64,000 bases of DNA from positions 620,001-684,000 of the forward strand of contig NZ_JADBDS010000004.1 in the NCBI RefSeq assembly GCF_014873705.1, read 5' to 3'. The notes under the pieces were generated by a model. That model was not told the DNA's origin. It did no database searches and saw only the letters and a program-made list of their open reading frames with translations. This DNA is from Mycobacterium sp. OAS707 (GTDB lineage: Bacteria; Actinomycetota; Actinomycetes; Mycobacteriales; Mycobacteriaceae). Shown here in pieces: positions 23,023-31,137 of this stretch (position 1 is the first letter of the stretch; each line of letters begins with the position of its first letter). A program made the position numbers and the translations under genes.

Positions 23023-24323
23023 CCAGGCCACGGATTAGATTGATCACCGCCGGCATGTTGCTCGCGCTGATCACGGGCGCATCGACGTGGCTCATCCATG
23101 CGACCACGTTCGCACCCAAGACCATCACGGCGTATTTCACCAACGCCACTTCGATCTATCCAGGTGACGAGGTCCGGGTTTCAGGAGTCAAAGTGGGCAC
23201 CATCGCCGCCATCACACCCGAGGGCACTCAGTCGAAGGTGACGATGCACGTCGACCGCAGCGTGCCGGTTCCAGAGAACGCCGACGCCGTACTCGTAGCG
23301 CCGAACCTGGTGGCCGCGCGCTACATTCAGCTCGTTGCGCCGAGCAGCCCCAGCGCTGCGATAATCGCAGACGGTGCGCAGATACCACTCAATCGCACTG
23401 CCGTGCCTGTCGAATGGGACGAAGTCAAACAGCAACTGATGCGCTTGGCGACCGACCTGGGCCCGCGCGGCACGGAGTCGAACACCGCAGCAGCCCGCTT
23501 CATCGACAGCGCGGCCGGGGCTATGAACGGCAATGGCGACAAACTACGCCAGACACTCTCCGAGCTCTCGGCGGTGGGACGCATCCTCGCCGGCGGCAGC
23601 GGCGACATCGTCAGCACCCTGAGAAACCTGCAAGTCTTCGTCAGCGCCCTCAAGGACAGCAACGTTGCGATCGTCCAATTCCAAGATCGCTTCGCGACGT
23701 TGACCAGTGTGCTGAACAACAGCAGGTCAGAGTTGGACGCCGCGCTGACAAACCTCGCATCTGTTGTCGGCGAGGTTCAGACATTCGTCTCAGGCACCCG
23801 CGACAAAACCAGCGAACAAGTACTGCGATTGGCCAATGTCACCCAGACCCTCGCAGATCACCGCAAAGACGTCGAACAGGTTCTCCACGTCGCCCCGCAT
23901 GCCGTGGCCAACACCGTCAACATGTTCGACCCACAGATGGGTTCAGGCGCAGGCGCTTTCGTCCTGACCAACTTCTCCAACCCGATCCAGTTCATCTGCT
24001 CCTCGATTGGCGTCGTCGCCAACGTGACCGCAACCGAGACAGCCAAACTGTGCGCCCAGTATCTGGGGCCGGCGCTCGACGCCGTCAATTTCAACATGAC
24101 ACCTGTCCCCTTCAACCCGTTCCTCGCGAAAACGCCACCGCCTGAGGACCTGATCTACACCGAGCCCAACCTGATGCCCGGAGCAAGTGGGCCGACCCCC
24201 GGCCCACCCGAAACACCTTCCGCGGTTTCGGCTTACGGGTCGGCGCCCGCTGACTCGCCCAGCCTGCCCGACATGCTGCTGCCGGCCGAACACCCACCAG
24301 CGACAGGGCCGCCACCGCCATGA
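23019..24323 (+). CDS. Mce-family protein, fourth (MceD-type) gene
   Basis: A 434-residue Mce protein. TM helix about 8-28, MCE domain (TNATSIYPGDEVRVSGVKVGTI), helical middle, then a long Pro/Ser-rich C terminus typical of MceD proteins. ATGA overlaps at both ends link it to its neighbours. Confidence 0.93.
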   Translation: MTRPRIRLITAGMLLALITGASTWLIHATTFAPKTITAYFTNATSIYPGDEVRVSGVKVGTIAAITPEGTQSKVTMHVDRSVPVPENADAVLVAPNLVAARYIQLVAPSSPSAAIIADGAQIPLNRTAVPVEWDEVKQQLMRLATDLGPRGTESNTAAARFIDSAAGAMNGNGDKLRQTLSELSAVGRILAGGSGDIVSTLRNLQVFVSALKDSNVAIVQFQDRFATLTSVLNNSRSELDAALTNLASVVGEVQTFVSGTRDKTSEQVLRLANVTQTLADHRKDVEQVLHVAPHAVANTVNMFDPQMGSGAGAFVLTNFSNPIQFICSSIGVVANVTATETAKLCAQYLGPALDAVNFNMTPVPFNPFLAKTPPPEDLIYTEPNLMPGASGPTPGPPETPSAVSAYGSAPADSPSLPDMLLPAEHPPATGPPPP

Positions 24324-25543
24324 CCGCACGCAGAAGACTCCGCCAGCTCATACGAGTCGGCTGCGCTGTCATGCTGACCGCAACCGCCGGCTGCGCGTTT
24401 CAGGGAGTCAACTCTTTGCCGCTGCCCGGCGCTGTCGGACGCGGACCGGATGCACACATCTACCACATCGAGATCGCCAATGTGGGTACGCTTGAACCCA
24501 ATTCACCGGTGATGATCGACGACGTCGTGGTGGGCAGCGTCGCCAAAATGGGAGTCAAAGCCGGCCACGCTGATGTTCAGGTGTCGGTGCGCCCCGACGT
24601 TTCGGTAGCCGCCAACGCGATAGCGACCATCGGTCAAACGAGTCTGCTCGGGTCCAGTCACCTGGCCTTGGATCCGCCGCTCGGAGAGCGCCCCACAGGG
24701 AGCCTGCCGGCCGGTACGACGCTGGCGCTGAAGCAATCCTCGACCTATCCCTCTACCGAACAGACGCTGGCTTCGGTGTCGGCATTGGTCAATTCCGGTG
24801 GTCTCGGTCAGATCGGCGACATCGTCCACAACTTGAATTCGGCGTTGTCCGGACACGAACCTCAGCTCCGCGACCTCCTGCAACGGTTGAACCGACTTGT
24901 CGGCACCTTCGATGCGCAGCGCGACGACCTGATCGAGGCCATGCGTGCGCTCGATCGCCTCACGGGAACCTTCGGCGCCCAACGTGAGGTGCTGACGCGG
25001 GCGCTGCACACCATCCCCGGCGCACTGGACGTTCTCATCCAACAGCAACCCACATTCATCAGCGCTTTGAGTGGACTTGGAGTTTTCGCCGACACCGCGA
25101 CTCAGGTGGTCAACGCCACTCAAGCCGACCTTCTCACCAACCTGCACAACCTCGAACCCACGATTTGCAGCCTGGCCAACGTCGGGCCGGATCTTGACAG
25201 AGGGCTGGCGCTTGCGTCCAGCTACCCGCTCACGCAGGACTTCGTCGACCGCGCCGTACGCGGGGACTACATCAATTTGTTCGCCACCCTTGATCTGACG
25301 GTCAACCGTCTCAAGAGCGGGCTGTTCCTCGGAACCCGTTGGGGGCAAGAGGGATTGACGCTTGTGCCGGCCCCCGGCGATCCGGGCTACAACGCTTACT
25401 ACACCGACAATCCGCTGGGTGTCGGTGCCAGCCCGCCACCGAATCCCACGGCCATGCCCGAAGGCGCGGGGCCTCCTCCGCCGCTTCCGCCAGGGACGCC
25501 CCGACCCGCTCCTGGGGCGACGGGGCCGATGGAGGGCTGCTGA
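24320..25543 (+). CDS. Mce-family lipoprotein (MceE/LprK-type)
   Basis: A 407-residue Mce protein with a lipoprotein signal peptide: basic MTARRRLRQLIR, hydrophobic stretch and lipobox TATAGC, so Cys is probably acylated. The MCE domain follows (IANVGTLEPNSPVMIDDVVVGSV). The presence of the lipoprotein at position five matches the canonical mceA-F order. A Pro/Gly-rich tail ends the protein. Confidence 0.93.
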   Translation: MTARRRLRQLIRVGCAVMLTATAGCAFQGVNSLPLPGAVGRGPDAHIYHIEIANVGTLEPNSPVMIDDVVVGSVAKMGVKAGHADVQVSVRPDVSVAANAIATIGQTSLLGSSHLALDPPLGERPTGSLPAGTTLALKQSSTYPSTEQTLASVSALVNSGGLGQIGDIVHNLNSALSGHEPQLRDLLQRLNRLVGTFDAQRDDLIEAMRALDRLTGTFGAQREVLTRALHTIPGALDVLIQQQPTFISALSGLGVFADTATQVVNATQADLLTNLHNLEPTICSLANVGPDLDRGLALASSYPLTQDFVDRAVRGDYINLFATLDLTVNRLKSGLFLGTRWGQEGLTLVPAPGDPGYNAYYTDNPLGVGASPPPNPTAMPEGAGPPPPLPPGTPRPAPGATGPMEGC

Positions 25544-27063
25544 TGCTCACCCGGTTCGTGCGCACTCAGCTGATCATCTTCACGACACTGTCGGTGATCG
25601 GCATCGTGGTGATGGCCACTGTCTACCTGCAGGTGCCGACGCTGTTGGGCATCGGACGGATCACGGTGACCTTGAACCTGCCCAGTGCCGGCGGTTTGTA
25701 CCGTTTCAGCAACGTCACCTATCGAGGCAGCCAGGTCGGCAAGGTCGTCGGGATCGTACCCACTGCCCAGGGCGCCACAGCGACCCTCTCACTGGACAGC
25801 ACGCCACACATACCTGCAGACCTGCAAGCACAGGTCCGCAGCGTCTCGGCGATCGGCGAGCAGTATGTCGAGTTGCGTCCGCGCACGGACTCCGGGCCCT
25901 ACCTGGCGGACGGTTCGGTGATTCCTGTGCGGGACACCATCATTCCGCAACAGGTCGGCCCGATGCTCGATCAGGTCAGCGCGCTTCTCGGCAGCGTTCC
26001 GAAGGACTCGCTGGCTCAGCTTCTCGACCAGTCCTCGCAAGGCCTCGGCGGCGGCGGCTACGACCTCGGATCACTCATCGATTCCTCCTCGCGCGTCGTC
26101 GGTGATCTCAGTTCGTCCGCTGAGCAGACCCGTCAGCTTGTCGAAGACAGTGAGCCGCTGCTGGATTCGCAAGTGCAGACATCAGATGCGATCCGCTTAT
26201 GGACGCACAGCCTTGCCGGTGTCACGTCGCAGCTCACCACGAACGACCCCGACATTCGTGGACTGCTGCAGCGCGGTGCGGCCTCATTCGGTGAGGTGAC
26301 TCGGCTTTTCGATCAAATCAAGCCGACATTGCCCGTTCTGCTGGCGAATCTCACCTCGGTCGGGCAGGTTGGGGTGACTTATCATGCGTCCCTCGAACAG
26401 CTACTGGTGCTGCTGCCGCCACTGACCGCGATGTTCATTGGTGCTGGCCCACACAACAATTACGTCGGCCAGGGCCTCGGCGACTTCCGGCTCACGCAGG
26501 GAGATCCGCCACCGTGCACCGTCGGGTACCTGCCTCCAAACCAGTGGAGGTCACCTGCCGACACCAGCCCCACCGAAACCCCCGACGGCTTGTATTGCAA
26601 ACTGCCACAGGACTCGCCGATAGCTGTACGGGGCGCTCGCAACTACCCCTGTATGGGACATCCCGGCAAGCGCGCGCCGACGGTCGAAGAATGCGACAGC
26701 GACACACCGTTCGAGCCGTTGGCTCAACGAGAGCACGCGCTAGGCCCGTATCCGCTCGATCCCAACTTGATCAGCCAAGGTGTTCCACCGGATTCGCGGG
26801 TGGACGCCAACGACCGCCTCCACGCACCGACGGAAGGCACACCGCTGCCGTCGCAAGAGACCGTCCCGCCGGATCCTCCTGTTGCTGCGCCGCAGGGTTA
26901 TTCCGGGCGCAGCGGAGCCGATCGCGACGCACCGGTGGCGTTCGCTCGGTACGACCCCGGCACCGGCAAGTACATGGCGCCCGACGGTCGGGTGTGCGAG
27001 CAGCGCGACCTTGTCGCTACAGCGCACCCGCATACCTGGGAGGACATCCTCCTTCCGGAATGA
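25543..27063 (+). CDS. Mce-family protein, sixth (MceF-type) gene
   Basis: A 506-residue Mce protein. ATG at 25543 sits in a TGATG overlap with the lipoprotein gene. TM helix about 8-30, MCE domain (LPSAGGLYRFSNVTYRGSQVGKV), helical tunnel region, then a long C-terminal domain with several cysteines (PPPCTVGYLPPNQW, LYCKLPQ, NYPCMG) and a Pro-rich stretch, as in MceF proteins. Last of the six core mce genes. Confidence 0.93.
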   Translation: MLTRFVRTQLIIFTTLSVIGIVVMATVYLQVPTLLGIGRITVTLNLPSAGGLYRFSNVTYRGSQVGKVVGIVPTAQGATATLSLDSTPHIPADLQAQVRSVSAIGEQYVELRPRTDSGPYLADGSVIPVRDTIIPQQVGPMLDQVSALLGSVPKDSLAQLLDQSSQGLGGGGYDLGSLIDSSSRVVGDLSSSAEQTRQLVEDSEPLLDSQVQTSDAIRLWTHSLAGVTSQLTTNDPDIRGLLQRGAASFGEVTRLFDQIKPTLPVLLANLTSVGQVGVTYHASLEQLLVLLPPLTAMFIGAGPHNNYVGQGLGDFRLTQGDPPPCTVGYLPPNQWRSPADTSPTETPDGLYCKLPQDSPIAVRGARNYPCMGHPGKRAPTVEECDSDTPFEPLAQREHALGPYPLDPNLISQGVPPDSRVDANDRLHAPTEGTPLPSQETVPPDPPVAAPQGYSGRSGADRDAPVAFARYDPGTGKYMAPDGRVCEQRDLVATAHPHTWEDILLPE

Positions 27064-27104
27064 GAATCGCCGGCCATGATCTCGACGGACTCGAGGAGAA
27101 ACCC

Positions 27105-27599
27105 ATGTTTCTGCCCCGCGTAGCAGCGCTGACAGCTTTGGCAGCCGCCGCGACGTTCGGCCTCGCCACGGCCGGAGTCGGCCACGCTGCGTCGTGCGAC
27201 CGGCCCATCAACGGCACCTACACCGCCACGTCTGACGGGCAATGGGCGAAGACCCGCGAGGTCTACCACGACGAGGTTTCGGTCGTAACGACGTGGACCG
27301 TGACGTCTGACTGCGACGACGTGATGCACTGTGAAGGCAAAGTCATCAGCCAGCAGGGCTGGACCGAAGATCTTCAGTGCCGTGCTGGTCAGTGGTACAC
27401 CAGCCGTCGGGTCGACGATTGGCAGCCGTGTCCAGACGGCAGCACCACGCCGGGCGACCAGTCTTTCCGCTTCTGGCGCACCGCAGATGACCCCGAAACC
27501 TTCGTCGGCTTCGACCGCACCATCGGGCCCAGCGGTGGCTGCGGAGTCAACCTCTGGCTCACTGTCGAGATGCCGTTCCGGCTTACCATCGACACGTAG
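27105..27599 (+). CDS. Secreted cysteine-containing protein of the mce operon
   Basis: A 164-residue exported protein. ATG at 27105 is preceded by AGGAG and starts a clear signal peptide (MFLPRVAALTALAAAATFGL, cleavage near GHA-AS); another in-frame ATG at 27060 overlaps the mce stop codon. The mature part has six or more cysteines (SCDRPINGTYTATSDGQW, TSDCDDVMHCEG) and a beta-rich look. Similar small secreted proteins accompany mycobacterial mce operons; function unknown. Probably co-transcribed with the mce genes. Confidence 0.8.
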   Translation: MFLPRVAALTALAAAATFGLATAGVGHAASCDRPINGTYTATSDGQWAKTREVYHDEVSVVTTWTVTSDCDDVMHCEGKVISQQGWTEDLQCRAGQWYTSRRVDDWQPCPDGSTTPGDQSFRFWRTADDPETFVGFDRTIGPSGGCGVNLWLTVEMPFRLTIDT

Positions 27600-27610
27600 G
27601 GTGACCGGTC

Positions 27611-28117
27611 ATGAGTGAGACGACAGAGACAACGGTGACGATCAGCCGCGTCACCGTAACAAGTGATTGTTCGTTCGATGACGTGGTAGCCGCCGTCTAC
27701 GCGGGTCTTGGGCGGGTCGGCAATTTTGCTGCGACCGTGGCGGATTGGCGCAGCGCAGCCGACCGCGAATCCTTCGATGCCGCGGTGCAACCACTCACCG
27801 GTTCCAGTGGTCTGATCGAGTTCCTCAGCCTCGACCACGGTGAGGTCGTGACCCTTCGCTATCCCGATCGTGGCTATCGACTGCTGCGGATCATCGCCGG
27901 TAACCCGGTCACCATGAGCACGATGACCGTGACGACGCCCGATGCCGGTTCATACGCGCCGGTGACCATTCTGATCGCAGAACGTGCGCACGGTGTCACG
28001 CTGTCTTACGACCGCGTCGCCAGCGCGATCGCGCCTTACGGTAGCGCGGAGGCATCCGCCGTAGCCGAGTCCCTCGACGATGCGGTACTGAGGCTTCTGC
28101 ACGACGCAGCCGGCTAG
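27611..28117 (+). CDS. DUF302-like domain protein
   Basis: A 168-residue cytosolic protein whose middle (LSLDHGEVVTLRYPDRGYRLLRIIAGNPVTMSTM) and flanking strands look like the DUF302 alpha/beta fold. Function unknown. It begins 11 bases after the secreted-protein gene and may be the last gene of the mce transcript. I see no catalytic motif. Confidence 0.65.
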   Translation: MSETTETTVTISRVTVTSDCSFDDVVAAVYAGLGRVGNFAATVADWRSAADRESFDAAVQPLTGSSGLIEFLSLDHGEVVTLRYPDRGYRLLRIIAGNPVTMSTMTVTTPDAGSYAPVTILIAERAHGVTLSYDRVASAIAPYGSAEASAVAESLDDAVLRLLHDAAG

Positions 28118-28161
28118 CCGTCGCGCACCGAATCACCCGTTGGCTGAGGCGAATTCAAGCG

Positions 28162-28269
28162 CTAGTTGTCGTCGAACATCGAAAAGATGGCGGAGCCGAG
28201 GATCCCGCCGAGTCCCCAAGCGATGAATCCTCTTGCCACCTGGCTGTTGCGCAGGCATGCCGTTGGCAA
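28162..28269 (-). CDS. Possible 35-residue single-span membrane peptide
   Basis: A short minus-strand frame from TTG 28269 to TAG 28162 encodes a peptide whose second half is FIAWGLGGILGSAIFSMF followed by DDN, a convincing single membrane span. No ribosome-binding site is obvious and the start is weak. It could instead be the tail of a decayed gene, because the adjacent frame also looks coding-like (STVSIDLVGMVLRVIANGM). Confidence 0.25.
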   Translation of the reverse strand: MPTACLRNSQVARGFIAWGLGGILGSAIFSMFDDN

Positions 28270-28343
28270 TCACTCGCAGGACCATGCCAACCAAATCGAT
28301 CGATACCGTCGACACGCGCTGCGGACCGTGGAATCATTTGCTG

Positions 28344-29162
28344 GTGGACGAGGACGACCCCGAGAAGCGAATCTCCGAGCTGGAGCGCCGGCTGTCCGAC
28401 TCGCAAGGCGTCGAGCCGCCGCCGATGCCCCAACCGCAGTCCAGTTGGCCGCAGGCCGCCCAGCCCCAACCCGGCTTTTCTTCGCAGCCGCAGGGCTATC
28501 CGGGCCTCGGCCAGGGGCCGCAGCCATTTCCGCCACCACCGTCGGTGAGCCCCACCGGCGGCCAGTTCGGCAGTTGGCCCTCCTCATTTCCATCGCCTAC
28601 ACCCGGCTACCAAGACGCACCCCAGTTCGGACGCAGGCCGTGGCAACGGGGCCGCTATCTGGTCTGGATATTGGTGGTGCCGCTGCTGGTGCTCTGGCCA
28701 ATCGTCAAAAACCCGGTCATGGGGTTCGTTCAGGGCACTGTCGATCACGAGAGCTCAGCGGGCCAGAGCACGACGCAGCCCCTCGCGAGGAGCGCGCTCG
28801 GCACGCCGGCGGCCTGCAAGCTGTTCACCATCGACATTGCCAAGCCGGTCCTCGGGCCCGACACACACGTCACGCAGAACACGTCCGGAATCTGCATGTA
28901 CAAGAGTTCGCAAGGATTCGGCAGCGTTGAGATCAGCGACTGGCCGTCGACGAAACCGTCTGGGCCCGACCTGCGACCGGTGCAGGGTCTCGGTGATGAG
29001 GCCGTCTTTTCCGGCGACGAGCTGTACGTCAAAAAGGGCCCGGCCGGCCTGAAGATATCGCTGTCAGATGGGCCCTTCTCGCCTGGTACCTCGGATGACT
29101 TCGAGGCCAAGCGCGACGATGCCGAAAAAGCCATCGCTCAGCAGATGCTGGCGAAGCTCTGA
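28344..29162 (+). CDS. Membrane-anchored protein with Pro-rich N terminus
   Basis: A 272-residue protein. The N terminus has a heptad-like acidic segment (DEDDPEKRISELERRL), then a Pro/Gln/Ser-rich cytosolic linker (about 25-105), one TM helix (YLVWILVVPLLVLWPIV, about 112-130) and an external domain of about 140 residues with two cysteines. This layout is common among mycobacterial envelope proteins of unknown role (DUF3558-like). GTG at 28344 is preferred because homologous proteins usually begin at VDEDDPEKR; longer frames upstream are unsupported. Confidence 0.75.
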   Translation: MDEDDPEKRISELERRLSDSQGVEPPPMPQPQSSWPQAAQPQPGFSSQPQGYPGLGQGPQPFPPPPSVSPTGGQFGSWPSSFPSPTPGYQDAPQFGRRPWQRGRYLVWILVVPLLVLWPIVKNPVMGFVQGTVDHESSAGQSTTQPLARSALGTPAACKLFTIDIAKPVLGPDTHVTQNTSGICMYKSSQGFGSVEISDWPSTKPSGPDLRPVQGLGDEAVFSGDELYVKKGPAGLKISLSDGPFSPGTSDDFEAKRDDAEKAIAQQMLAKL

Positions 29163-29532
29163 CCCTCGCCGCGGTGAGGCCCTAACGACCTGCCAGTGGG
29201 CAGCACTGCGGCGGTGACTTTCTCGACGAGCGGGCCATCCAGGACGGCGAAATATCTTGCGCACCAACATGTCCTGAGATCGGGTGACGTTCGGTGAACA
29301 TACCGGTGCTAGGCAACGGAATCGATTGCCATGGGGGGTACTGGCAATACACGTCTCAGCAGGGCCTCCCTCATCGCAGGATTTGATGATTACGTGTGGA
29401 ACCACGGTGCGTGCCATTCCACCTACAGCCCGGGTTTGCCCGGCACGCCGAGTCGCAGGCACTGATCGCTGACGAGGTCGTGACCCGCTGTGCTTCACCC
29501 GCCGCCGAGACCCCACGACCGGAGGAAGCAAC
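29163..29532. other. Intergenic region with an argP-like DNA relic
   Basis: About 370 bp without a convincing gene. Bases 29245-29276 match 35711-35742, inside the lysG/argP gene, at 27 of 32 positions and in the same orientation, encoding QDMLVRK(I/V)FRR on the minus strand. The surrounding frame carries no other LysR signature, so this looks like the remnant of a second argP-like gene. The last 40 bases hold the ribosome-binding site of the next operon. Confidence 0.4.
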
Positions 29533-30156
29533 ATGAGCGATGACATCGACGCGCCGCGCTCGGACACCGAATCGTTGCGGATGAAGCGCCGCACGTTTGT
29601 CGGGGCTTCGGTTGCGCTTGGCGGTGCGGTCGCCGCGTTCGGCCTGCTCGAGGGATGTAGCGACGACGGCGCCGACGAGGCGAAGACCTCGACCGTGGTG
29701 CGATTGCGGATCAACGGCGAAGACCGGGAGGTCACTGTCGACAACCGCACTTCCGTTCTGGACATGCTGCGCGAGCAGGTGGGTCTTACTGGCACCAAGA
29801 AGGGCTGCGACCAAGGCGCCTGTGGTGCGTGCACCGTCATGGTCAACGGCCAACGCGTGGTGTCCTGTCTGACCCTGGCGGTGCAGGCGGACGGCGCAGA
29901 GATCACCACCATCGAGGGGCTGGAGCAGGGCGGCAGATTGCATCCGCTGCAACAGGCGTTCATCGACGAGGACGGATTTCAGTGCGGGTATTGCACCGCC
30001 GGACAAATCATCTCCGGGATCGGTTGCATCCGCGAGGGCCACACCGGGTCACCGGAGGAGATTCGCGAGTGGATGAGCGGCAATATCTGCCGTTGCGGTG
30101 CCTACACCAACATAGTCACGGCCATATCCCGTGTCGCCCAGCAAGGCGGTGCGTAG
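29533..30156 (+). CDS. Aldehyde oxidoreductase, Tat-exported [2Fe-2S] subunit (PaoA-like)
   Basis: A 207-residue iron-sulfur subunit of the xanthine-oxidase family. The N terminus has a twin-arginine signal (KRRTFVG followed by a hydrophobic stretch). The plant-type cluster is bound by Cys in GCDQGACGAC...VSC (about 94-115), the second by CGYC and ICRC near 145-185. As in E. coli PaoA (YagT), the signal peptide implies that the assembled complex is carried out of the cytosol. ATG at 29533 follows GGAGG. First gene of a three-gene operon. Confidence 0.93.
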   Translation: MSDDIDAPRSDTESLRMKRRTFVGASVALGGAVAAFGLLEGCSDDGADEAKTSTVVRLRINGEDREVTVDNRTSVLDMLREQVGLTGTKKGCDQGACGACTVMVNGQRVVSCLTLAVQADGAEITTIEGLEQGGRLHPLQQAFIDEDGFQCGYCTAGQIISGIGCIREGHTGSPEEIREWMSGNICRCGAYTNIVTAISRVAQQGGA

Positions 30157-30159
30157 ACG

Positions 30160-31137
30160 ATGCACACATTTGAATTCAATAGGGCCGCTGATGAATCCGC
30201 AGCGCTGGAGGCCGGTGCCGCCGGTGCCCGCTACCTCGCAGGTGGTACCACCTTGGTGGATCTGATGCGCCAGAACGTCGAACGGCCAGGGCGTGTGATT
30301 GACATCAACGGCCTGCCACATCGCGATATCGATATCAACCCGGCACGACTGCGAATAGGCGCGCTGGTGCGCATGTCCGATCTTGCGGCCAATCACGATG
30401 TACGCCAACAGTTTCCCGTCGTCACGCAAGCCCTCGAGCTCAGCGCTTCGGCTCAGCTACGCAACATGGCCTCGATAGGCGGCAACCTGATGCAGCGGCC
30501 CCGTTGCTTGTATTTCCGCGACGTCTCGGCCTCCTGTAACCGTCGCACTCCGGGTACGGGATGCGGCGCGATCGATGGCCGCAACCGCACCCACGCCATC
30601 TTTGGTACCAGTGATCAGTGCGTGGCAACTCACCCTTCCGACCTCGCGGTCGCGCTCACCGCGCTTGACGCGACGGTGTACGTCAAGGACAGCGACGGCG
30701 AGCACCCGATCCGGATCGGCGATTTCTTTCGCCAGCCCGGCAATACGCCGGATCAGGAGCACAATCTGCGTCCCGGACAGCTCATCACCGCCGTGGAAGT
30801 CCCCGTGCGGCCCTACACCCGCCGCTCCGGCTACCTCAAGGTGCGCGACCGACAGTCCTACGAATTCGCCCTGTGCTCAGCGGCGGTCGCCCTCGAAGTG
30901 TCCGGCGGGGTCGTGCGCACAGCCCGCGTCGCCGTCGGCGGCGTGGGTACGGTGCCGTGGCGGTTGACCAATGTCGAGCATCGCTTGATCGGGCGTCCCG
31001 TCAGTGCTGAGCTGTGGACCGACGCGGCCTCGGTTGCCGCCGACGGGGCAAAACCCCTGTCGGAGAACGGGTTCAAACTACAATTGCTCGAGAACACCGT
31101 GGCGCGTCAGCTCGCGACCGTAGCGGGCCTGCCATGA
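30160..31137 (+). CDS. Aldehyde oxidoreductase, FAD subunit (PaoB-like)
   Basis: A 325-residue FAD-binding subunit. AGGTTLVDLMRQNVERP (about 27-43) is the flavin pyrophosphate loop and IGGNLMQRPRC is the second FAD motif. A Cys-rich insert (CLYFRD...SCNRR...GTGC...DQC, about 112-155) matches the extra [4Fe-4S] cluster of PaoB/YagS and hydroxybenzoyl-CoA reductase-type subunits. It starts 3 bases after the small subunit and overlaps the large subunit. Confidence 0.92.
   Translation: MHTFEFNRAADESAALEAGAAGARYLAGGTTLVDLMRQNVERPGRVIDINGLPHRDIDINPARLRIGALVRMSDLAANHDVRQQFPVVTQALELSASAQLRNMASIGGNLMQRPRCLYFRDVSASCNRRTPGTGCGAIDGRNRTHAIFGTSDQCVATHPSDLAVALTALDATVYVKDSDGEHPIRIGDFFRQPGNTPDQEHNLRPGQLITAVEVPVRPYTRRSGYLKVRDRQSYEFALCSAAVALEVSGGVVRTARVAVGGVGTVPWRLTNVEHRLIGRPVSAELWTDAASVAADGAKPLSENGFKLQLLENTVARQLATVAGLP

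Noticed and set aside
26514..27104. Long upstream extension of the secreted-protein frame into mceF
   Set aside because: It would overlap almost 600 bases of mceF; a strong ribosome-binding site and signal peptide place the start at 27105.
28166..28930. Plus-strand frame overlapping the membrane-anchored protein gene
   Set aside because: Arg/Ala-rich shadow of the true frame (28344-29162) with no domain.
31014..31133. Longer N terminus for the molybdenum subunit
   Set aside because: The ATGA overlap at 31134 and family length favour the shorter form; the extension is a shadow of the FAD subunit.
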